A stretch of 64,000 nucleotides of DNA from Branchiostoma floridae. Its lineage: Eukaryota > Chordata > Leptocardii > Amphioxiformes > Branchiostomatidae. The position numbers and the translations under genes are program-made. The first letter of the stretch is position 1; the number at the start of each line of letters is the position of its first letter. The notes beneath the pieces are model-generated. The model was given only the letters and a program-made list of their open reading frames with translations. It was not told the DNA's origin and ran no database searches. The stretch is taken from the NCBI RefSeq assembly GCF_000003815.2, contig NC_049996.1, positions 5,291,069 to 5,355,068 of the forward strand. Direction: 5' to 3'. Shown here in pieces: positions 58,201 to 64,000 of the stretch.

Positions 58201-59324
58201 CACCTTTCATACAGTCACCTTTCATATAGTTACCTTTATACAGTCACCTTTCATACAGTCACCTTTCAAACAGTCACCTTTCATACAGTTACCTTTTAAA
58301 CAAGTCACCTTTCATACAGTCACCTTTCATATAGTTACCTTTATACAGTCACCTTTCATACAGTCACCTTTCAAACAGTCACCTTTCATACAGTTACCTT
58401 TCATACAGTCACCTTTTAAACAGTCACCTTTCATACAGTTACCTTTCATACAGGCACCTTTCATACAGTCACTTTTCAAACAGTCACCTTTTAAACAGTC
58501 ACCTTTCATATAGTTACCTTTATACAGTCACCTTTCATACAGTCACTTTTCAAACAGTCACCTTTTAAACAGTCACCTTTTATACAGTCACCTCTCATAC
58601 AGTCACCCTTCATACACTCAACTTTCATACACTCATCTTTCATACACTCATCTTTCATACACCCACCTTTCATACATTCACCTTTCATGGCAATTATATT
58701 TGAACGGCTTTTCTAAATACCACTTTTTTTGTACACAGCCGAATGTTTTACCTTCCTGACGTCTTGATGACTGTCTGTCACCTCCCTTATATCCCCCTCA
58801 CATTAGGCGAAAATCAATCGGACGACGAGTCTGCGAGCTCTAAATTACGAGGAGGCATGACCCTGACGGGAAGGGGGGAACTCTGCTATTTCTTCCTCGG
58901 CAGCAGGGTCATGCCTACTCGTGATTTGGAGATCGATTTTCGCCTAATGTGACGGGGTATCATGACAATACTGGGAGATTTATTTGCACTGCTGCTCACA
59001 GATGCGGCTCCCAACAACACGTACCTAGTTATGTATTTAAAAGTCTCTTATTTATTGACTTACCAACTTGATGGAATCAATTCATGGTATTTCTATTATA
59101 AATAAATTTATTGTTCTCCATTCACTGCAAAAATTTCCATTCCAGGACGCCGTGTGTGCCCCGGAGAGCAGCTCGGCAAGATGGAGCTGTTTCTGCTGTT
59201 CTCCAGCCTGCTGCAGCACTTCACCTTCAAGCTGCCAGAGGGCGCCCCGCCTTTGTCTACTGAAGGGACATTAGCGATCACACTCATGCCACACGCGTTT
59301 GAACTTTGTGCTATTCCTCGATAA
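49256..59324 (+). CDS. cytochrome P450, CYP2-like, seven exons
   Basis: Heme-thiolate monooxygenase of the ER membrane; substrate unknown. Exons: 49256-49625, 53215-53357, 54032-54242, 54712-54995, 55741-55929, 57410-57545 and 59146-59324, total 1512 nt, 503 residues, with phases consistent throughout. N-terminal membrane anchor about residues 12-33 (LLNCQTFLVLCLAFLLSFLF), then the Pro-rich hinge LPPYPAGWWPVFGHL. I-helix oxygen-binding motif GGIDTT at about 311-316; K-helix ExxR as EVQR at 367-370; PERF-like DRFDPGRF; heme loop FSGGRRVCPG with Cys449, split by the last intron. The C-helix, usually W(K/R)xQR, reads YKQKKKF, so its Trp and Arg are Tyr and Lys. The donor after exon 6 is GTCATA, unusually weak. 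The start aaaATGGCGG is in good context. The exon 3 acceptor could also be nine bases downstream. Confidence 0.92.
49690..50290. repeat. tandem repeat in P450 intron 1
   Basis: About four diverged copies of a unit of roughly 150 bp with the phrases gctgtatctc(c)ggaacg, gatttttggtacgtg and ttttgggcctcctggcgctt. Open frames on both strands here are by-products of GC-rich repeat sequence. Confidence 0.65.
51741..52572. mobile_element. TTAA-flanked MITE family, copy 2 (G-run element)
   Basis: Starts ttagatccagactggggg and ends ccgagtctggatagggttaa. It shares body blocks with 12053-12915 (caaacggcttgtgctag, gatccaagatggcggat, gatcgtacagtaag). The interior has long G runs next to both ends. Located in P450 intron 1. 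Confidence 0.75.
54273..54465. mobile_element. hairpin element with GAAAAGGAAC microsatellite
   Basis: ccattccagacaggtgtacc and gaaagtgcgaaaagga at the left are mirrored by cctttcgcactttcggtaga and cccttccagactgg at the right. Purine-rich gaaaaggaac repeats lie between. It begins about 30 nt after the exon 3 donor of the P450 gene. Confidence 0.7.
54490..54600. repeat. fragment of the G-run MITE family
   Basis: The minus strand reads aatttggtgatcgtacagta, agccgttttgaaatt and a G run, as near the right part of 12053-12915. Confidence 0.55.
56035..56330 (+). repeat. partial octamer-rich repeat in P450 intron 5
   Basis: Contains gattatgcaaatgtactcct, attttgcataattagta and gccgctagggggctcaaact, matching part of the 27880-29069 element. 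The ends are not found. Confidence 0.55.
56358..56560. repeat. AAGCAACTGGATATG family, one-armed copy
   Basis: Contains ttaagcaactggatatgatt and aacggtcagacgtttcagac, related to 33131-33472 and 7206-7330. In P450 intron 5. Confidence 0.6.
57555..58690 (+). repeat. 15-bp minisatellite (CAGTCACCTTTCATA)n in P450 intron 6
   Basis: About 75 copies of a 15-bp unit, with variants ending ttcaaa, tttaaa or tttata. Since 15 is a multiple of three, it stays open on both strands (SHLSY repeats on plus, MKGDC repeats on minus); these frames are not genes. A higher-order block of about 120 bp recurs at roughly 58100, 58210 and 58330. The array starts within about 10-30 bp of the exon 6 donor. Confidence 0.92.
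58794..58956. mobile_element. MITE with TCACATTAGGCGAAAATC termini
   Basis: tcacattaggcgaaaatc at the left and gattttcgcctaatgtga at the right are perfect inverts. An inner pair gcatgaccctg/cagggtcatgc extends the hairpin. In P450 intron 6. Confidence 0.85.
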
Positions 59325-61486
59325 GTCGTAACTACTAGTAATGGCGTGATTGTATGATTATATGCTACAGGTAAACCAAGGGTAAGTTGTACTATAAGAT
59401 AGCAACCACGACAATACTTAGCCCATTAGAAATATTGTCATTAAAAACTGAAGTATTTGAAAATAATATCGTACCCTCTGTAATACAATGTCCAAAACTA
59501 TGGACACGCATGAGGCATGTATGTATGTATGTATAAAAGCGCTTGTGCCGAAAAGCTTCTAGATATTGTTTTTACATTGCTATACAGCTTGTTATCGTTA
59601 ATAGGCTTATTAGGTTTGTCATCTCTGCTTTGTATGATCTGTATACACTACGTTATGAAATATGTTGTAATACGTACGTATTGCACATTGAAATTGCCTG
59701 CGACATTACACATACGAAGTAATCACTTGTGTTGTTTGCTGTATGGTGTGTAGTTACCAGGACTAGCCCTTTGTGGTATCCTTAGGTTAGTTCGGCAGCC
59801 CTAGCTGCATCTTTTAAATATGCAAGAAAAATGAAATCAGATCGCTTTTAGTGTGTAATATTTCTGTAATACCACCTGTTCCTGATATGTCAAATTCTAA
59901 TCCCGATTGTAGCTCAGCCACTTATACGTGTTACACGTTCGATTTAGACAATAGCGGATTACGAACTATTTTATCATCAAGCAAATTAATTGCTACCTAA
60001 AGTAGCTTGAACTATTTTCAGGCACTTCTTGAACAACGCAAAGTAGACCACACAGCAGCGGTCTCTTGCGATACTGCTCCAATGTGCACTATCATAATCA
60101 CCTGTATAGAGATGTAATTGTTACAATTAGAGTTGCGCGCTGGCATAAGTCAAGGAATACGTGTTGGTACCAAACACCAAGCTTAACTCATTTTTAAATT
60201 TTAATTGTCTAGCATTAAGTTACATAGCTACATATATCTACTAGAAATCAGATTACGGCATTTCCGAAAATAAATCCATCGGGTTGGTAGGTCATAGGAT
60301 TGTAGTTTTTTTTTTTTACACTACCAGTTTATATTACCTAATGACGAGAAACGAGAAGCTGAACTTCAGTTAGAAGCTCTAAAGAAGATGTCGGATAGGC
60401 ATCCAAACGTCAGTAGGTAATATTAAAGGGTTGTGTCGAAGAAAGGTGTACTGTCCTATCGATATCACGGCATTATGACTGTTTTGACACTTCATTTCCT
60501 AATGAGTCACTACGCTAGTTTATGTATGTATCGAGCAACACAACGAGACCACTCAGTTGCGCCCTCCAGCGATATACTTGTAAAAAGGTTTGCGTACACT
60601 TTGCATATAGATCGCTAGAGGACGCTGCAGTGCTGTCTGAAAAAAATATATTGATAACATATTAGGGACACCTTTCATTTTTCTTCCTTTGTTTAGCCAA
60701 TCCTTTCTTGGCTAGCTTGTTCGCTCCTTAATTTATTGATACTTTAATTGCAATTACAATAACACTAATGTTTCCAGTAAGTGCACTTTATTACGTATTG
60801 CTTATACATTAGATATTGGATGTATTTAAAATTGCTATTTCTATAACGCTTACATTTAATACCATTTAATGTTTAAACAAATTGACCATACAATACATAG
60901 GGGAAAAGAGACAATTTTAATCTACTGATGTATATTTTAAACATGTTATTCGAAATTTTGAATCCAGGTCGATATGAATTTAATGAGTTTTACACAAATT
61001 TAGACACAAATTTGTAATGATATGAACCACAAAGATTCTCATCACGCAATGATATTTTACAATCGAAACTATGGATCGTGCATATATCAAACGACAAGCT
61101 TTGGAGAAATTAATCAATTGATATGTCAGTAAGAATCAGTGTTGTAGCCAGCCTGATTTTTTTAAGTACCCTGGATTTTGAATTTGGAAATCATGTTGAC
61201 CGCTGAAAGGGCGAAGATTCTAAGGGGGTCTGGGAGCACGTTCTCCAGGGAAAATTTTGACGACTATACCCTAGGCCTCTAAAATGCTATATCCTGCATT
61301 TCGAAGCGGAAATTTTGCCTCTAGACTCTGCTCGATTTTTGTCCACCGTAGAGGACGAAATGGGCAAAAGTTTTGTCCTTCCCCAGCAGCAAAATTCTGT
61401 CAAAGGACAGAAGGACAGACGCTGGCTAGAACCCTTGTAAGATCAATAAAAAATCATCGTTAATCTCTTTGTTAATGATTTTTAAG
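59325..61486. other. P450 3' region and intergenic sequence
   Basis: The first AATAAA after the P450 stop is at 60269-60274. I looked here for membrane exons (M1-M3) of the Cys-loop receptor whose last exon begins at 61487, and found none. The frame at 59517-59753 is hydrophobic but has no pore or Cys-loop motif. Confidence 0.45.
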
Positions 61487-61853
61487 GTTGCTTCTGCTCG
61501 GAGACCTTACAAAGAAGGAGGTGGCGAGTGACGATGGAGAGACTGGCCTGGCCAGCGGGAAGCGAGTCCGTCCTGAGCGAGCCATTAACGCCGCCCCTTT
61601 AGCTGTCTACGCCATGGCGGAGGTGGACGGAATAAATCCAGTTGTCTACGGCAAACTGCTCCGCACCATGGAGACGATCAACTCTAAAATGTTGAATCTG
61701 ACTCGCACCTTGGAGGAGCAGACCAAGGCGAAGGGCGAGCACGGGGTGTCAGATTACACTCTGCTGACCAAGGTCCTGGACAGGCTGTGTCTGGTTCTGT
61801 ACGTCATCAGTGTGGGCGTGTCCGTGTCAATGACACTCTATCTGGGCAAGTAA
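61487..61853 (+). CDS. Cys-loop ligand-gated ion channel, last exon (M3-M4 loop and M4)
   Basis: Opens after acceptor TGATTTTTAAG, entering in phase 2. It reads LLLLGDLTKKEVASDDGETG, a basic linker, then an amphipathic helix VVYGKLLRTMETINSKMLNL and DYTLLTKVLDRLCLVLYVIS followed by VGVSVSMTLYLGK and a stop. The (V/L)xKVLDRL entry to a hydrophobic helix close to the C-terminus is typical of the MA helix and M4 of nicotinic-type pentameric channels. The extracellular domain and M1-M3 are not visible upstream. Either the intron is long and contains the P450 gene, or this is an orphaned fragment. The frame itself is intact. Confidence 0.7.
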
Positions 61854-61920
61854 AAATTGTTACGTGGGGCTAACACCCAAACAAAGTATATGAGAAAAAA
61901 GTGTCATGTAAATGATTCAC

Positions 61921-62093
61921 GTTTCCTGTCGGCTCACAAATTGGACGGATGTGCCTAATCCCTATCGGCCTTTCCCATTGGTCCCCTGTTCTACCTCCGC
62001 CCATATCCCTCATTCGTCGTTGCTCACTTTTCGTGACGGTGCGCACGTCTAGCCTATTCCCGTGTCTGTCCAGTTTGTGAATAGACAGGAAAC
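61921..62093. mobile_element. MITE in the channel 3' UTR
   Basis: Ends gtttcctgtcggctcacaaa and tttgtgaatagacaggaaac are imperfect inverts, 173 bp apart in total. It lies between the channel stop codon and the AATAAA at 62400. Confidence 0.7.
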
Positions 62094-62399
62094 TAAGTTC
62101 TCTTCGGAGTTTACGAAGAAGAGAACCTCTTCGAAAATATGAGGTTCCGTTTCAAAAAGGGGTTTCCTTTCTTTGCGTACCTGTGGTCAGCATTCACTGA
62201 TGTTCAAAAGTCCATTTCCATATCTTAGTCAGATTATTACTTAGTTTACACATTTATCTATAACTATAATTTAAACACAAATATGTAATTTGTGCTGGGT
62301 AGCATTTAAATGACATTGTAATCTGCATAAACAATATGACTGCCCAACTTTATTATTGGTGAATGATAGCCATTCTATCCCTGTGTAAGTTTGTCATCA

Positions 62400-62405
62400 A
62401 ATAAA
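62400..62405 (+). terminator. polyadenylation signal AATAAA
   Basis: Perfect hexamer about 550 nt after the channel stop codon, followed by a mixed T-containing stretch. Probable 3' end of that transcript; inferred from consensus only. Confidence 0.45.
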
Positions 62406-62699
62406 GCTGTACATCATCATGCATACAATACCTCAATGTAGACTTGAAGTTATGTTTACCATTAATGATAATATATAAACAAGATATGATGAAATTTTTA
62501 CAATAAACTCTACTGAAGATAAGAGCTTAAACATATTGAATACAAAATATCCGGAGATATTCAGGAGAGATATGCCTGTATTGTTTTCGTTGCCGTCCCG
62601 TCCATGGGCGCCGCCATATTGTCTCAAGGGAGTGTTTTGCATCGTCCGAAGGGAATGTTGCATGATGGGCAGTAGTGTCGTCATTTTGACGTGTTAATG

Positions 62700-63330
62700 A
62701 TGATGTGGAATGTTTAGAGCTTGTTGTTGCAGACTTGTTGGAAATTATACAGGGACGACGGCCGCAAAACAATGAAAATTAGTATTTCTAAGGAGGAATG
62801 GAGAATTTGCATGGAAACGTGGTCTTGTGGGAAACAGTGAGACGGCAAGAGCCACATGCATGAAGGATTAATGTGATTTATGAAGTGATTTGATGGGATG
62901 GTTTGTAAATATGATCTTGCGGTCTTGTCGGAAACAGTGGGACGGCAAGAGTCACAAGCATTTAATAAATGTTTAGTGTGTTGTATGAATTGATTTGATG
63001 GGATGGCTAGGAAATGTGATCTTGTGTTCTTGTCGGAAACAGTGGGACGGCAAGAGCCAATAGTATGAAGGGTTAGTGTTTGTATAAAAGATTTGATTCG
63101 ATGGTTTGTAAATATGATCTTGTGTTCTTTTCGGAAACAGTGGGACAGCAAGAGCCACAAGCATGAAGGGTTAGTCTGGTGTATAAAGTGATTTGATGGG
63201 ATGGTTTGTAAATTTGATCTTGTGTTATTGTCAGAAACAGTGAGACGGCAAGAGCCTCAAGCATGAAGAGATCAGTTCAGATCAGAGATCAGTTGTTGCG
63301 GACTTGTCGTAAAATACAGGGATGACAGCC
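62700..63330. repeat. tandem repeat, unit about 105 bp
   Basis: Five copies of a unit with the phrase cttgtcggaaacagtgggac, then ggcaagagccacaagc, at about 62825, 62925, 63030, 63130 and 63230. Diverged half-units lie at 62725 and 63292. Long minus-strand frames here follow from the repeat and are not supported as genes. Confidence 0.8.
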
Positions 63331-64000
63331 TGACAACGATGGATGATTGTTCTGTTTTATGATGTTATGGTGATTTTGTATGCGATTTTGAGGTGTAATC
63401 GATGACCTGGAATGTTATTAGCTTATTGTTGATAAGGTACCCTTAAGTTGCACAGCATAGTCATAGAATGTAGGTCCTAGCACCTTTGTATTTTCCTTAT
63501 TATACATGATGTTTGTACCTGCAATTAGCCCTCGGGCAAGACTTGCAATAAACATTAATCAAATTGTGCGGACTTGACGCACAACAATGAATGATGTACA
63601 CAGGTTCCTTCATATGCCGATATGAAGATCAGCACATTAAGGATAAAGAAATGACGCAGAGACAATGATTCCGTACACCAGCTGGGTACGGAAGACGTTT
63701 AACGTTATAACGCAGACTGAAGCGATTTCATAACAATGCTACCTTACTTTGTTCTCCATTGTCTCTCCGAAACTTAGAAATCTGTTGTCTTTACATCCTG
63801 TCTTACTAGATAACTGTCTGCTCACACAACACAACATTGGTGACTCCATCTCACTGCGCAGTTCACTTACTCAAACGAAAAAGAATACTCAATAAAGATA
63901 ACAATCATGGCAGAACAGTGTATAATAACAACAATAATAAAAAAAACTAATTACAAATATTCAAAGGTAGTGTCGGGATGCACTGTACAGTTGTGTGTCT
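63331..64000. other. no gene recognised; LINE-like 3' end
   Basis: Near 63527-63556 the sequence ttagccctcgggcaagactt, then gcaataaaca, resembles the 3' end phrase near 27255 and probably belongs to the same LINE family. Nothing else is supported. Confidence 0.4.

Noticed and set aside
57580-58688. Long SHLSY (plus) and MKGDC (minus) ORFs
   Set aside because: They are readings of a 15-bp minisatellite inside a P450 intron; no start or splice logic, and both strands are equally open.
57555-58690. Possible CRISPR array
   Set aside because: The unit is 15 bp and contiguous with no unique spacers, and the context is a eukaryotic intron.
59517-59753. Hydrophobic ORF as M1-M3 of the channel
   Set aside because: No pore-lining M2 pattern, no Cys loop, and no donor matching phase 2 at 61487.
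62714-63160. 148-codon minus-strand ORF
   Set aside because: It follows a 105-bp tandem repeat and has no conserved domain.

Overview
The window looks like nuclear DNA of a cephalochordate (amphioxus, Branchiostoma or a close relative). The strongest evidence is a complete split gene on the minus strand whose product follows the published amphioxus sarcoplasmic calcium-binding protein almost residue by residue. A multi-exon CYP2-like P450, an NHL-repeat membrane protein of an amphioxus-typical kind, abundant non-LTR retrotransposon pieces and many MITEs fit the same picture. All introns, splice sites and repeat families below were read by eye; no alignment or database search was run.

Layout. 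1-2.4 kb: 5'-truncated LINE with a long reverse transcriptase ORF. 3.2 kb: a small MITE. 5.0-14.0 kb (minus): the SCP gene. Its third intron holds a tandem array of 30-nt phase-0 mini-exons (seven with intact splice sites, one decayed, one relic). Each would add ten residues inside EF-hand loop 2; this is the most notable structure in the window. 14.0-19.6 kb: MITE and intergenic sequence. 19.9-26.7 kb (minus): a type II-like membrane protein gene with an acidic N-terminal exon, a transmembrane exon and a C-terminal NHL propeller exon. 21.8-23.1, 27.9-29.1 and 42.2-45.6 kb: three copies of one long repeat rich in ATGCAAAT octamers; the third is split by a LINE. 29.3-32.4 kb: a duplicated segment, one copy of which carries a TTAA-flanked piggyBac-type MITE. 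35.9-39.2 kb: two opposed arrays of a 72-bp satellite around a spacer (a giant inverted repeat), bordered by exons encoding ADSNSGP-type decapeptide repeats. 41.3-41.9 kb: a duplicated fragment resembling a SMYD/msta-type SET protein. 45.7 kb: a SINE whose head looks like 7SL RNA. 48.1-48.6 kb: a tRNA-headed SINE with an apparently related tail. 48.0-49.25 kb: tandem copies of the P450 upstream region. 49.26-59.32 kb (plus): a seven-exon P450 (503 residues) with a 1.1-kb minisatellite in the intron that splits the heme-binding motif. 61.5-62.4 kb (plus): the last exon (M4 helix) of a Cys-loop receptor with no visible upstream exons. 62.7-63.3 kb: a tandem repeat.

The recognisable genes do not form a pathway: muscle calcium buffering, a membrane NHL protein, a monooxygenase and a ligand-gated channel fragment lie side by side in a repeat-dense, duplication-prone region. 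The recurring theme is tandem or inverted local duplication acting on exons, promoters and introns.
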